From Chitinibacter tainanensis DSM 15459 (GTDB lineage Bacteria; Pseudomonadota; Gammaproteobacteria; Burkholderiales; Chitinibacteraceae), in contig NZ_KE386953.1 in NCBI RefSeq assembly GCF_000429785.1, positions 1-64,000 on the forward strand: DNA of 64,000 bases, written 5' to 3'. Shown here one piece after another: positions 28,507 to 36,592 of the stretch. A program made the position numbers and the translations under genes. Below the pieces are notes generated by a model. The model had not been told where the DNA came from. It searched no databases and worked only from the letters and a program-made list of their open reading frames with translations. Every line of letters begins with the position of its first letter. Position 1 is the stretch's first letter.

Positions 28507-29571
28507 TTACAGCGCCGCCACCACCGCATCACCCATCGCCGAGCAGCCGACTTTGGTCGTACCCGCTTCATAGATATCGGCCGTGCGCAGGCCTTGGGCC
28601 AGCACTTTTTTCACGGCGTTTTCTACGCGTTGCGCGGCAGCTTCGTTATTGAAGGTGTAGCGCAGCATCATGGCTACTGACAAAATCGTCGCCAATGGGT
28701 TGGCTACGTCTTTGCCTGCGATATCGGGCGCCGAACCATGGCTTGGCTCGTACAGACCTTTGTTATTCGCATCGAGCGAGGCGCTTGGCAGCATGCCAAT
28801 CGAGCCGGTCAGCATGGAAGCTTCGTCGCTCAAAATGTCACCAAAGATATTACCGGTGACCACCACATCGAATTGCTTCGGCGCTTTCACCAGCTGCATC
28901 GCAGCGTTATCCACCAGCATATGGCTCAGCTCTACATCCGGATATTCCTTCGCCAGATCAGTCATGATCTCTTTCCAGAATTCGGTGGTTTCGAGCACAT
29001 TGGCTTTATCCACTGAGCACAGACGTTTGCCGCGTTTTTGCGCCGCTTGGAAGGCCACATGGCCGATGCGGCGAATTTCGCTTTCGGCATACAGCATGGT
29101 GTTAAAGCCTTCGCGCTCGCCCGCGTCATTGGTGCGAATACCGCGTGGCTGGCCGAAGTAAATATCGCCGGTCAATTCGCGCACGATCAGGATATCCAGG
29201 CCTGACACGACTTCTGGCTTCAGCGTGGAAGCATTGGCCAATTCTGGGTACAGAATCGCGGGGCGCAGATTGGCAAACAAGTTCAGATCTTTGCGGATGG
29301 CCAGCAAGCCACGCTCTGGGCGCAGTGGGCGATCGAGCTTATCGTACTGTGGGCCACCCACGGCGCCGAGCAAAATCGCATCGGCTTCACGCGCCAGTTT
29401 TTGCGTGAATTCTGGATACGGCGCGCCGTATTGATCATAAGCTGCGCCACCCAATGGGGCTTCCTGCAGCTCCAGCGCCAGGCCATCTTGCTGCAGCGCC
29501 AGCAGGACTTTTTTCGCCTGAGCAACAATTTCGGGGCCAATGCCGTCACCGGGCAGAATCAGAACTTTCAT
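28507..29571 (-). CDS. leuB: 3-isopropylmalate dehydrogenase
   Basis: A 354-residue NAD-dependent enzyme of leucine synthesis that oxidises and decarboxylates 3-isopropylmalate. The GDGIGPEIV start, the substrate loop [21 protein letters not shown] (central part), and the metal-site region [11 protein letters not shown] with [14 protein letters not shown] are all present. The length is normal. In this genome it is separated from leuD by nagB. Confidence 0.97.
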   Translation of the reverse strand: MKVLILPGDGIGPEIVAQAKKVLLALQQDGLALELQEAPLGGAAYDQYGAPYPEFTQKLAREADAILLGAVGGPQYDKLDRPLRPERGLLAIRKDLNLFANLRPAILYPELANASTLKPEVVSGLDILIVRELTGDIYFGQPRGIRTNDAGEREGFNTMLYAESEIRRIGHVAFQAAQKRGKRLCSVDKANVLETTEFWKEIMTDLAKEYPDVELSHMLVDNAAMQLVKAPKQFDVVVTGNIFGDILSDEASMLTGSIGMLPSASLDANNKGLYEPSHGSAPDIAGKDVANPLATILSVAMMLRYTFNNEAAAQRVENAVKKVLAQGLRTADIYEAGTTKVGCSAMGDAVVAAL

Positions 29572-29690
29572 AATGCTCTCGTCGTGGTGTTGAGTGTCAA
29601 TGCAAAATACTAATGGGTATAGGTCTGCAGTATTGATCTAGATTGGCTTACAGCCCAATACCCCTAGCAAAAATTACTGCCGCCGACGTG

Positions 29691-29715
29691 AAAAAGAGGG
29701 GCAAGCCCCTCTTTG
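29691..29715 (-). terminator. terminator after nagB
   Basis: On the minus strand AAAGAGGGGC pairs with GCCCCTCTTT around TT and is followed by more T, about 20 bases after the nagB stop. Confidence 0.85.
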
Positions 29716-29734
29716 CTCACTGGGCTAGGCCAGC

Positions 29735-30466
29735 TTAGAACGATACTTTGTAATCAACGTCGCAATCAGTCATCACAATCACGCGTGGGTGCGTTTGCAG
29801 CAATGAAGCTGGCACTTGCGTGGTGATCGGGCCATTCAGGGTTGCATCCAGGATGGCGGCTTTTTCAGCACCTTTTACCACCAGCAAAATCGCTTTGGCT
29901 TGCATGATCGAACCCATACCCATGGTCACGGCGTGAGTGGGTACATCATCAATGCTGTCGAAGAAGCGTTTGTTGGCTTCGCGGGTTTCTTCTTTCAGCG
30001 TTACTTTGTAAGTACCGCGTGACAATTGCGTATCCGGCTCGTTAAAACCGATGTGGCCGTTGTGGCCAATACCCAGCAATTGCAGATCAACCGGGCCTTG
30101 CTCGAACATCATGCGGTCGTAATCACGGCACTCTACATCCACATCAGCGGCATTGCCGTTCGGCACATGGGTGTTTTCCGCTTTGATATCGATGTGATCG
30201 AACAGATTGCGCTGCATGAAATTGCGATAGCTTTCTGGGTGAGTCACTGGCAGACCCACGTATTCATCCAGATTGAACGTTTTAGCTTGAGCAAAGCTCA
30301 CCAGACCTGCCTGGTAGGTTTTCACGATTTCTTTGTACAGGCCGACTGGGGTACCACCGGTGGCCATGCCCAGCACTGCATTTGGCTTGGCACGAACCAT
30401 GGAAATGATCAGGTCAGCAGCAGCACGATCAAGATCGCTCGAATTTTTAAATTTATGCAGGATCAT
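29735..30466 (-). CDS. nagB: glucosamine-6-phosphate deaminase
   Basis: A 243-residue enzyme that converts glucosamine-6-phosphate to fructose-6-phosphate and ammonia, the last step of GlcNAc (chitin monomer) catabolism. The motifs GMATGGTPVGLY, FNLDEYVGL and LLGIGHNGHIGFNEP are all present. It is about 20 residues shorter than E. coli NagB, as in the short NagB forms of other bacteria. The ATG at 30466 has GGAAAG in front; a longer frame to 30523 would start within the promoter region. It has its own upstream inverted repeat and downstream terminator, inside the leu gene group. Confidence 0.94.
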   Translation of the reverse strand: MILHKFKNSSDLDRAAADLIISMVRAKPNAVLGMATGGTPVGLYKEIVKTYQAGLVSFAQAKTFNLDEYVGLPVTHPESYRNFMQRNLFDHIDIKAENTHVPNGNAADVDVECRDYDRMMFEQGPVDLQLLGIGHNGHIGFNEPDTQLSRGTYKVTLKEETREANKRFFDSIDDVPTHAVTMGMGSIMQAKAILLVVKGAEKAAILDATLNGPITTQVPASLLQTHPRVIVMTDCDVDYKVSF

Positions 30467-30490
30467 GGGTTTACTTTCCAAGTGTGTATT

Positions 30491-30522
30491 TGACCGTGAA
30501 ACTATACGATAAAACCCGGTCA
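30491..30522 (-). promoter_or_regulatory. candidate operator over the nagB promoter
   Basis: TGACCG (30491-30496) and CGGTCA (30517-30522) form an inverted repeat around 20 bases that contain TATAGT (30501-30506, minus strand), a good -10. The -35 region is poor, which suggests an activator or a regulator acting through this repeat, such as a GlcNAc-responsive protein. The regulator is not in the window. Confidence 0.45.
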
Positions 30523-30540
30523 TATTTATTGATCAAGTCT

Positions 30541-30572
30541 AAAAATTAAGCCCCAAATTTGTGTCGGGGCTC
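30541..30572 (-). terminator. terminator after leuD
   Basis: On the minus strand AGCCCC and GGGGCT enclose an 11-base loop and are followed by TAATTTTT. It separates the leuC-entericidin-leuD transcript from nagB. Confidence 0.7.
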
Positions 30573-30578
30573 AATTAA

Positions 30579-31214
30579 TTAGGCAAACAGCCACGGCTGC
30601 TCGGCTTTACGCCGCGCTTCAAAAGCCGCGATTTCATCCCGATGCGCCAAAGTCAGGCCGATTTCATCCAGACCATTTAGCAAACAATGTTTGCGATGCT
30701 CGGTGATTTCAAAGCTGAATTGCTCGCCGCTTGGGGTAGTGATAGTTTGCGCTGGCAAATCAATCTTTAAGCGATAACCTTCGCTGGCCGCTTCACGGAA
30801 CAACTGATCAACCACGGCCGCAGGCTGCACAATCGGCAGCAGACCATTTTTGAAACAGTTATTAAAGAAAATATCGGCAAAGCTTGGCGCAATCAGCGCG
30901 CGAAAGCCGAAATCTTCAATCGCCCATGGCGCGTGCTCACGCGAGCTACCACAGCCAAAGTTGTCACGCGCCAATAGGACTTGCGCGCCTTGATTGCGCG
31001 GCAGATTGAGCTCGAAATCCGGATTGAGCGGACGCTGGCTGTTATCCATCCCCGGCTCACCGTGATCCAGATAGCGCCATTCATCAAACAGATTCGGGCC
31101 AAAGCCTGAACGTTTGATCGATTTCAAAAATTGCTTAGGGATAATGGCATCGGTGTCGACGTTGGCACGATCCATCGCGCACACCAGCCCATCCAGTTGA
31201 GTAAACGGTTTCAT
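30579..31214 (-). CDS. leuD: 3-isopropylmalate dehydratase small subunit
   Basis: A 211-residue subunit of isopropylmalate isomerase in leucine synthesis. [15 protein letters not shown] and the swivel-domain motif [15 protein letters not shown] are both present and the length is normal. The start overlaps the entericidin stop (ATGA), so it is translationally coupled to the gene between it and leuC. Confidence 0.96.
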   Translation of the reverse strand: MKPFTQLDGLVCAMDRANVDTDAIIPKQFLKSIKRSGFGPNLFDEWRYLDHGEPGMDNSQRPLNPDFELNLPRNQGAQVLLARDNFGCGSSREHAPWAIEDFGFRALIAPSFADIFFNNCFKNGLLPIVQPAAVVDQLFREAASEGYRLKIDLPAQTITTPSGEQFSFEITEHRKHCLLNGLDEIGLTLAHRDEIAAFEARRKAEQPWLFA

Positions 31215-31327
31215 TTCGCTGCCTTTTCGATGGCTTCGCCACCTTTTTTAATGTCTTTGCCGATTCCGGAAATGGTGTTACACGCGGTCAGACTCAGCAG
31301 TAACACACCGAACAAAATGACACGCAT
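31211..31327 (-). CDS. entericidin-type small lipoprotein
   Basis: A 38-residue protein, too short for most gene callers. It has an N-terminal hydrophobic segment, the lipobox SLTAC with the acylated Cys16, and an amphipathic tail ([20 protein letters not shown]), the pattern of entericidin A/B lipoproteins. In other betaproteobacteria an entericidin also lies between leuC and leuD. It overlaps the leuD start by four bases and is preceded by GGAGTGCGC. Entericidins in E. coli are a toxin/antidote-like pair; only one member is present here. Confidence 0.85.
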   Translation of the reverse strand: MRVILFGVLLLSLTACNTISGIGKDIKKGGEAIEKAAK

Positions 31328-31336
31328 GCGCACTCC

Positions 31337-32743
31337 TTAGGCAAAAGTTCGTACATCAACAAAATGACCGGCAATCGCGGCGGCGGCGGCCATTTCTGGG
31401 CTCACCAGATGCGTACGCCCGCCCTGACCTTGCCGCCCTTCAAAGTTGCGGTTTGAAGTCGAAGCGCAACGCTCACCCGGCGACAAACGATCGGCATTCA
31501 TGGCCAGACACATCGAACAGCCCGGCTCACGCCATTCAAACCCGGCCTCGATAAAGATCTGATGCAGGCCTTCAGCTTCGGCTTGGGCTTTTACCAAGCC
31601 CGAGCCTGGCACAATCAATACTTGCTTGACTGAAGCTGCCTTTTTCTTGCCTTTGACGACACTTGCAGCTGCGCGCAAATCTTCGATCCGGCTATTGGTA
31701 CAGGAGCCGATAAAGACTTTATCAATGGCGATTTGCGCCAGCGGGGTATCCGCGGTCAAACCCATATATTGCAAGGCGCGCTCATAGCTGCCTTTTTTCA
31801 CCGGATCGCTCTCGGCGGCTGGATTGGGCACTTTGCCGGAAATGCCCAGCACTTGCTCGGGTGAGGTACCCCAAGTAACTTGCGGCTCGATTTCTTCCGC
31901 ACGCAGTGTGACGACGGTATCAAACTCTGCACCTTCATCAGACACCAGCGTGCGCCAGTAGGCGACTGCGGCATCCCATTGCTCTGCGTTTGGCGAGAAT
32001 GGGCGGCCTTGCAGGTAATCGATGGTTTTATCATCAACGGCCACCATGCCCGCACGCGCGCCGCCTTCGATGGCCATATTGCACAGGGTCATCCGCCCTT
32101 CCATGCTCAAGCTGCGAATGGCATCGCCACCAAATTCAATCGCATAACCCGTGCCGCCGGCGGTACCGATTTTGCCGATAATCGCCAACGCCACGTCCTT
32201 GGCAGTTACACCAAAACCCAGTTGGCCATCCACGCGCACCAGCATGGATTTCGATTTTTTGGCAACCAGCGTTTGCGTAGCCAGTACGTGCTCAACTTCA
32301 GAAGTACCGATACCGTGCGCCAGCGCCGCAAAAGCACCATGGGTAGAGGTATGGCTATCACCACACACCACAGTCATACCAGGCAGCGTAGCGCCGTTTT
32401 CCGGGCCAACCACATGCACGATACCCTGGCGCTGATCTTTGAATGGGAAATACGCCAGCGCGCCGAATTCTTTGATATTGGCATCCAGCGTTTCCACCTG
32501 CAGGCGCGAAATCGGGTCTTGAATGCCTTTGTCCCACTCATTTGTGGGGGTGTTGTGGTCGGCCGTGGCCACCACCGAGGTTTTACGCCATGGTTGGCGA
32601 CCAGCCAGTTTCAGCCCTTCAAAGGCTTGCGGGCTCGTCACTTCATGCACCAGATGACGGTCGATATAGATCAGGCAAGTGCCGTCCGCTTCTTCGCGGA
32701 CCACGTGCGATTGCCAAAGTTTGTCGTACAGGGTTTTTGCCAT
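31337..32743 (-). CDS. leuC: 3-isopropylmalate dehydratase large subunit
   Basis: A 468-residue aconitase-family enzyme with a [4Fe-4S] cluster held by cysteines in [11 protein letters not shown] and CSMCLAMN. It isomerises 2- to 3-isopropylmalate with LeuD. The start at 32743 ([13 protein letters not shown]) is the family N-terminus; the frame reaches 32824 but passes through the promoter. Confidence 0.97.
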   Translation of the reverse strand: MAKTLYDKLWQSHVVREEADGTCLIYIDRHLVHEVTSPQAFEGLKLAGRQPWRKTSVVATADHNTPTNEWDKGIQDPISRLQVETLDANIKEFGALAYFPFKDQRQGIVHVVGPENGATLPGMTVVCGDSHTSTHGAFAALAHGIGTSEVEHVLATQTLVAKKSKSMLVRVDGQLGFGVTAKDVALAIIGKIGTAGGTGYAIEFGGDAIRSLSMEGRMTLCNMAIEGGARAGMVAVDDKTIDYLQGRPFSPNAEQWDAAVAYWRTLVSDEGAEFDTVVTLRAEEIEPQVTWGTSPEQVLGISGKVPNPAAESDPVKKGSYERALQYMGLTADTPLAQIAIDKVFIGSCTNSRIEDLRAAASVVKGKKKAASVKQVLIVPGSGLVKAQAEAEGLHQIFIEAGFEWREPGCSMCLAMNADRLSPGERCASTSNRNFEGRQGQGGRTHLVSPEMAAAAAIAGHFVDVRTFA

Positions 32744-32781
32744 AGCAGGGATCGCCAATCGGGACAATCGGGAAACCCCTG

Positions 32782-32810
32782 ATAGTAGCGGAATCCCTGT
32801 ATTGCGACAA
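32782..32810 (-). promoter_or_regulatory. candidate leuC promoter
   Basis: On the minus strand there is TTGTCG (32805-32810), a 17-bp spacer and TACTAT (32782-32787), pointing at leuC with a leader of about 30 bases. No leucine-rich leader peptide fits in so short a space. Confidence 0.5.
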
Positions 32811-32897
32811 CCAAGCCGCGCCATCTCAGGGCTTCATCCCTCTGCGCCAGCCAGCAAATCAGCGCATAATGACCCCACCTCAATCCCGAGCCAACCT

Positions 32898-33350
32898 ATG
32901 CCGCGCTTATTGACTCTTCTGACCATCGCCGGCCTTAGCCTAAGCACCTGGGCTAGCGCCGCCACACCAAGCTGCAGCCAATTGGCGCAACAATTTGCCC
33001 GCAGCCACCAGCTTAATGCACAAGAACTCAACGAAATCTTCACTAGCCTCGCGCTGGCGCAGAGCCTGCCACCCAAATTTGTGAATAAACGCGAGGCCCA
33101 AGCGGCCGGCTGGCAGCCGGGCCGCAGCCTGTGGGATGTTCTACCTGGCAAATCGATTGGTGGCGATCGCTTTGGCAACCGCGAGCAACGCCTACCAAGC
33201 GGTCGCTACCAAGAGGCCGACCTGGATTACCGCGGCCAAAAGCGCAATGCCAAACGCTTGGTTTACCAAGGCAACGGCCCGCGCTTTATTACCATTGATC
33301 ATTACCAGACCTTTACCGAGGTGCCCGCATGCCAAGCCACACCACGCTAA
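32898..33350 (+). CDS. secreted ribonuclease, barnase family
   Basis: A 150-residue protein with a signal peptide at 1-21 (cut after WASA) and a barnase/microbial RNase domain. The pattern WDVLPGKSIGGDRFGNREQRLP, the general base Glu in YQEADLDY, the Arg in RNAKRLVY and the general acid His in ITIDHYQTF match the barnase active site. It should cleave RNA outside the cell. It overlaps the barstar gene by 22 bases. The ATG at 32898 is chosen because a signal peptide follows immediately. Confidence 0.9.
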   Translation: MPRLLTLLTIAGLSLSTWASAATPSCSQLAQQFARSHQLNAQELNEIFTSLALAQSLPPKFVNKREAQAAGWQPGRSLWDVLPGKSIGGDRFGNREQRLPSGRYQEADLDYRGQKRNAKRLVYQGNGPRFITIDHYQTFTEVPACQATPR

Positions 33351-33607
33351 CCCTCTGCCAAGTGCATTCACTTGCGGAGCTCTATCAACAGATTGGCGCG
33401 CAAATCCCGGCCGACGAGGCCTTTGGCCACAATCTGGATGGCTTATACGATTTGCTCGCCAACAATCTTGCCGGCCCGGTGCAGCTCAACTGGCCGGATT
33501 TTACCCAAGCGAGCCAGCACCTCAACCCACACGAGCTGTCAGCCATAGAAAATCTACTGCACGAGATTAGCAGTGAAAGGGCTGATTTCAGCTTGCAGCT
33601 CAAATAA
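33329..33607 (+). CDS. barstar-family ribonuclease inhibitor
   Basis: A 92-residue barstar-like protein with no signal peptide. The segment AFGHNLDGLYDLLANNLAGPVQLNW matches barstar helix 2 and the following strand, which plug the RNase active site (the key Asp corresponds to the one in NLDGLYD). It protects the cytoplasm from the enzyme encoded upstream, whose 3' end it overlaps. Confidence 0.9.
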   Translation: MPSHTTLTLCQVHSLAELYQQIGAQIPADEAFGHNLDGLYDLLANNLAGPVQLNWPDFTQASQHLNPHELSAIENLLHEISSERADFSLQLK

Positions 33608-33634
33608 TACCCCCTCCCCGTATCGCCCCACAAA

Positions 33635-33667
33635 GATGTATTAGCCTACCCCTCAGGCTAATACATC
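33635..33667 (+). terminator. long stem-loop after barstar
   Basis: GATGTATTAGCCT (33635-33647) and AGGCTAATACATC (33655-33667) form a perfect 13-bp stem with a seven-base loop. No T-run follows, so it may stop transcription weakly, protect the mRNA 3' end, or be a binding site. The rest of 33608-33918 has no gene; apart from the promoter at 33726 nothing is recognisable. Confidence 0.5.
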
Positions 33668-33725
33668 ACCCCAAACGCAATGACAAAGTCATATGCACAA
33701 AAACATCACCAAGCGCAATAGGGAT

Positions 33726-33754
33726 TTGACGCAATATGCCAAACAAATTAGCAT
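33726..33754 (+). promoter_or_regulatory. candidate promoter of the XRE gene
   Basis: TTGACG (33726-33731), a 17-bp spacer and TAGCAT (33749-33754) lie about 165 bases upstream of the helix-turn-helix gene, leaving a long leader. Confidence 0.35.
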
Positions 33755-33918
33755 TCGCTGATTAGCCCTTGATTTAGTTCCATTTTAAGTTCGGCAATAT
33801 TCAACACTGGGCAGTTGCAAAAGTGCCGTGCCTCACAGAGTCAAAATTCTTAAGATGACATCAACATTTATCAATGCGGCATAGAGGAATCGTTGGCCTC
33901 ATCATTAAGGAGAACACC

Positions 33919-34200
33919 ATGACAACCACCCTGAATCCCAAACAGATCCGTAAACAACTTGGCATGAATCAACAGGACTTCTGGAGTCAGATCGGCGTGA
34001 CACAAAGTGGGGGCTCACGCTATGAAAGCGGCCGCGCCATGCCCAAGCCCGTGCGTGAACTACTGCGCGTCGTCCATGTAGAAGGGATTGATCTGGCCGC
34101 CCTGCGCAAAGAAGAAATCCAGGCGCTGAATTATCTGCGCGAGCAACAGCCAAACCTGCTGCAAGATCTGATTCGCAAATCAGCCCAGGTTGGCGAATAA
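33919..34200 (+). CDS. XRE-type helix-turn-helix protein
   Basis: A 93-residue protein with an HTH at about 6-60 (IRKQLGMNQQDFWSQIGVTQSGGSRYESG) and a helical tail. The ATG at 33919 follows AAGGAG closely; the frame to 33874 adds 15 untypical residues. It stands alone between the barstar gene and a convergent radical SAM gene. The target is unknown; self-regulation through sites in its long upstream region is possible. Confidence 0.82.
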   Translation: MTTTLNPKQIRKQLGMNQQDFWSQIGVTQSGGSRYESGRAMPKPVRELLRVVHVEGIDLAALRKEEIQALNYLREQQPNLLQDLIRKSAQVGE

Positions 34201-34211
34201 GCCGCAGCAAA

Positions 34212-35069
34212 TCAAGCGCTGAGTTTTACCGGTAAACCCAGCGCCTCAATACGCGTCGCAAGGTCTTGCATCCAGTCTGCCGGCGCAGCACTTAAGCGCG
34301 GCGCTGCCGGCTGTAGCGAAGGCCGCGCCAGCCCGTACAGCAGCACGCCGGCCAGCGGCACCCCGGCCGCCAGCTGTCGCTGCAAAAACGCCAAGTAGGC
34401 TGCCAGCTCAACCTCGCTTGGCAGCTGACCATCCAGCGCAAACATACAGGTCTGTATCCAGGTCGGGCACAGGGCAGCGGCTGCGCGTAGGCGCCGCTCT
34501 ACCTGACTGGCACGTAAATTAATCTGGTTCACGAAGGCAAAACCATCTTCGGGCGCCCGATCAAGCTTAAACCAGACCTCCCCCTGCAATTGTCCCATGC
34601 GCGCGATTCCGGCCTGCACCGCCGCCTTATCCAGCTGACTACCATTGGTAATCAGTACGGTCTTAATATCCAGCGCAAATTGCGCCCGTACTTTGGCCAC
34701 CAGCTCCATCACCGATAAAAACTCAGCCGCGGTGGTTGGCTCGCCATTGCCCGAAAAAGCAATGTCATTCAGTCGCCGCGCCTCAGCCGGCACCGCCGAC
34801 TGCATGAAATCGCCATGCACGACCTCATCCAGCAATGCCGTCAGCTCGGCCTCCAGCATGCCCAGATCAATCGCCGGCGCTGGCCCCCGCTGCAGATCGG
34901 GCACCTGACAATACACACAGGCCCAATTACAGGCATTATTGGGGTTGAGATTAATACCAATTGAAACCCCACCCGCCCGCCGCGAGACCACCGGATACAC
35001 ATAGCGCATTCCGGCAATATCACGACGGTGGTCAGTGACCGACAAAGGGGCTTTGATTTCAATCGACAT
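34212..35069 (-). CDS. radical SAM protein (COG0731-like)
   Basis: A 285-residue enzyme with the cluster-binding motif CNWACVYC (Cys47, Cys51, Cys54), preceded by GGVSIGINLNPNNA and followed by the SAM-binding GNGEPT motif. It resembles the wyosine-synthetase-related branch of radical SAM proteins that occurs in many bacteria with unknown substrate. It lies downstream of the UspA gene on the same strand with a gap of 11 bases. Confidence 0.82.
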   Translation of the reverse strand: MSIEIKAPLSVTDHRRDIAGMRYVYPVVSRRAGGVSIGINLNPNNACNWACVYCQVPDLQRGPAPAIDLGMLEAELTALLDEVVHGDFMQSAVPAEARRLNDIAFSGNGEPTTAAEFLSVMELVAKVRAQFALDIKTVLITNGSQLDKAAVQAGIARMGQLQGEVWFKLDRAPEDGFAFVNQINLRASQVERRLRAAAALCPTWIQTCMFALDGQLPSEVELAAYLAFLQRQLAAGVPLAGVLLYGLARPSLQPAAPRLSAAPADWMQDLATRIEALGLPVKLSA

Positions 35070-35080
35070 GCAGAACTCGT

Positions 35081-35536
35081 TTAAACAGCGTTTTGCGGTG
35101 CGCGCACCAGCAGCACCGGCTTGGTGGTATAGCGCATCACACCTTCAGCCACACTACCCAGCAATAAATGCGTGAGGCCACCATAACCGTGCGTGCCCAT
35201 CACGAGCAAATCAGCCTGCCATTGTACCGCATCCTCCACAATGGCCTTGGCAATTTGGCCACCCCAGATTTCCAGCAGCGCAGTTTCCACCTCAAGCCCC
35301 TGCGCCCGTACCTGTGCCGCCCGTTCAAGCAGTAAATGCTCGCCACTTTCTTTGAGCGAAGACTGCAATTGCGGCACATCCAGAAATTCATTGGCGCTCC
35401 AGGCAAATTGCGCCAGATCGATCACATGAATCAGGCGCAAAGTGGCGTGCTGCTCACTAGCGAGGCGGCAAGCCTCGTTCAGCGCCGCATCACTGGTTTC
35501 ACTATGATCGATCGGGACAAAAATTCGGGTATACAT
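35081..35536 (-). CDS. universal stress protein, UspA family
   Basis: A 151-residue protein with the Usp fold. MYTRIFVPIDHSETSDAAL is at the N-terminus and the nucleotide-binding motif GTHGYGGLTHLLLGSVAEG near the C-terminus, indicating the ATP-binding subclass. The ATG at 35536 follows GGGGAGACC. It probably forms a transcript with the radical SAM gene. Confidence 0.92.
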   Translation of the reverse strand: MYTRIFVPIDHSETSDAALNEACRLASEQHATLRLIHVIDLAQFAWSANEFLDVPQLQSSLKESGEHLLLERAAQVRAQGLEVETALLEIWGGQIAKAIVEDAVQWQADLLVMGTHGYGGLTHLLLGSVAEGVMRYTTKPVLLVRAPQNAV

Positions 35537-35683
35537 GATTGGTCTCCCCAGCAAGAAATTTCCTGTACTTTCAGTCTAGCAGCCCAATGATGCAACAGAT
35601 GGGAAATGCCGGTATTGCCAGCCGTTTTCGCCTGCGCATACACTGCAACACCAGATACTTTAGAAAGTACTTATTTTTCCCCG

Positions 35684-36121
35684 ATGGCGCGATTTGAACT
35701 AAGCTTACCCACATGCGATTTGTTTTTCACCGAGCTGACAATTCGTATTCGCGACATCAATTACGGTGGGCATCTGAGCAACGACGCACTACTGGCGTTA
35801 TTGCACGAAGCCAGACTGCAATGGCTCAAGCAATTGGGTTTTGCCGATGAGCTGGATGTAGGTGGCAAGGGCTTAATCATGACCGATGTCGCCATTTGTT
35901 TTCGCCAGGAAGTATTTCACGGGCAATCGCTGCAGATTGCCCTAGGTTGCGCCGAGGTTGGGCGTGCCAGCTTTGATCTTTATTACGATGTAACCCAAGA
36001 AGGCCGCCCGATTGCCCAGGCTAGAACCGGCATGGCTGCCTTTGATTATCAGCGCAGAAAAATAAGTAGTTTACCAACGCCACTGCGCACGGCACTGGAA
36101 CCACGAGGGATAACACCATGA
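35684..36121 (+). CDS. acyl-CoA thioesterase, 4HBT hotdog family
   Basis: A 145-residue protein with the 4HBT pattern IRDINYGGHLSNDALLALLHEARLQWL and a following hotdog sheet. It likely hydrolyses acyl-CoA thioesters; the substrate is unknown. A longer frame from 35606 adds 26 residues without a recognisable domain, so the ATG at 35684 is preferred, although no strong ribosome site is seen. It overlaps the TerB-like gene by four bases (ATGA). Confidence 0.8.
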   Translation: MARFELSLPTCDLFFTELTIRIRDINYGGHLSNDALLALLHEARLQWLKQLGFADELDVGGKGLIMTDVAICFRQEVFHGQSLQIALGCAEVGRASFDLYYDVTQEGRPIAQARTGMAAFDYQRRKISSLPTPLRTALEPRGITP

Positions 36122-36531
36122 AAAAATACGCAATCAATAGCCCAGAAGCGATGGCCCGCATTCTGGTATTGCAAATGATCTGTGACGGCAATTTCGATCC
36201 GGAAGAAATCGATGAGCTGGAACATCTGCATGTGTATGACGTACTGGGCATTTCACGCAAAGGCTTTATTCAGGTGCTGCAGGACTACTGTAACGACATC
36301 GGCGATGAAGCCGATGAAAACGGCACCGTGCATCTGGTTGACAAAGAGCGCATTGATGAGCTGCTCGACACCGTCACCGAGCCGAAAAAACGCCTACAAC
36401 TGGCGGCGCTATCACTTGATCTAGCCAAATCAGACGAAGAAATCAACGATGCCGAGCTGGCGGTATTCAGCCGCATGCTGAAAAAATGGCATCTTTCACT
36501 GGATGACTTGCAACTGGCCTTTGATCACTAA
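36118..36531 (+). CDS. TerB-family-like helical protein
   Basis: A 137-residue, acidic, all-helical protein resembling TerB/DjlA-type domains: an N-terminal helix with VLQMICDGNFDPEEIDEL and a repeat-like second half with LSLDLAKSDEEINDAELAVF. The paired acidic helix starts suggest metal binding. TerB domains occur in membrane-stress and tellurite-resistance contexts, but no other ter gene is here. It is coupled to the preceding thioesterase. Confidence 0.65.
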   Translation: MKKYAINSPEAMARILVLQMICDGNFDPEEIDELEHLHVYDVLGISRKGFIQVLQDYCNDIGDEADENGTVHLVDKERIDELLDTVTEPKKRLQLAALSLDLAKSDEEINDAELAVFSRMLKKWHLSLDDLQLAFDH

Positions 36532-36592
36532 GCCCTTGCATTAGTAGCAACACGCCTTACAAATAAAAATATAAAAACAGGAATCCACTCTC

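Noticed and set aside
32744-32897. Leucine-type leader peptide for leuC
   Set aside because: The predicted promoter leaves only about 30 bases before the leuC start, and no Leu-rich short frame was found.
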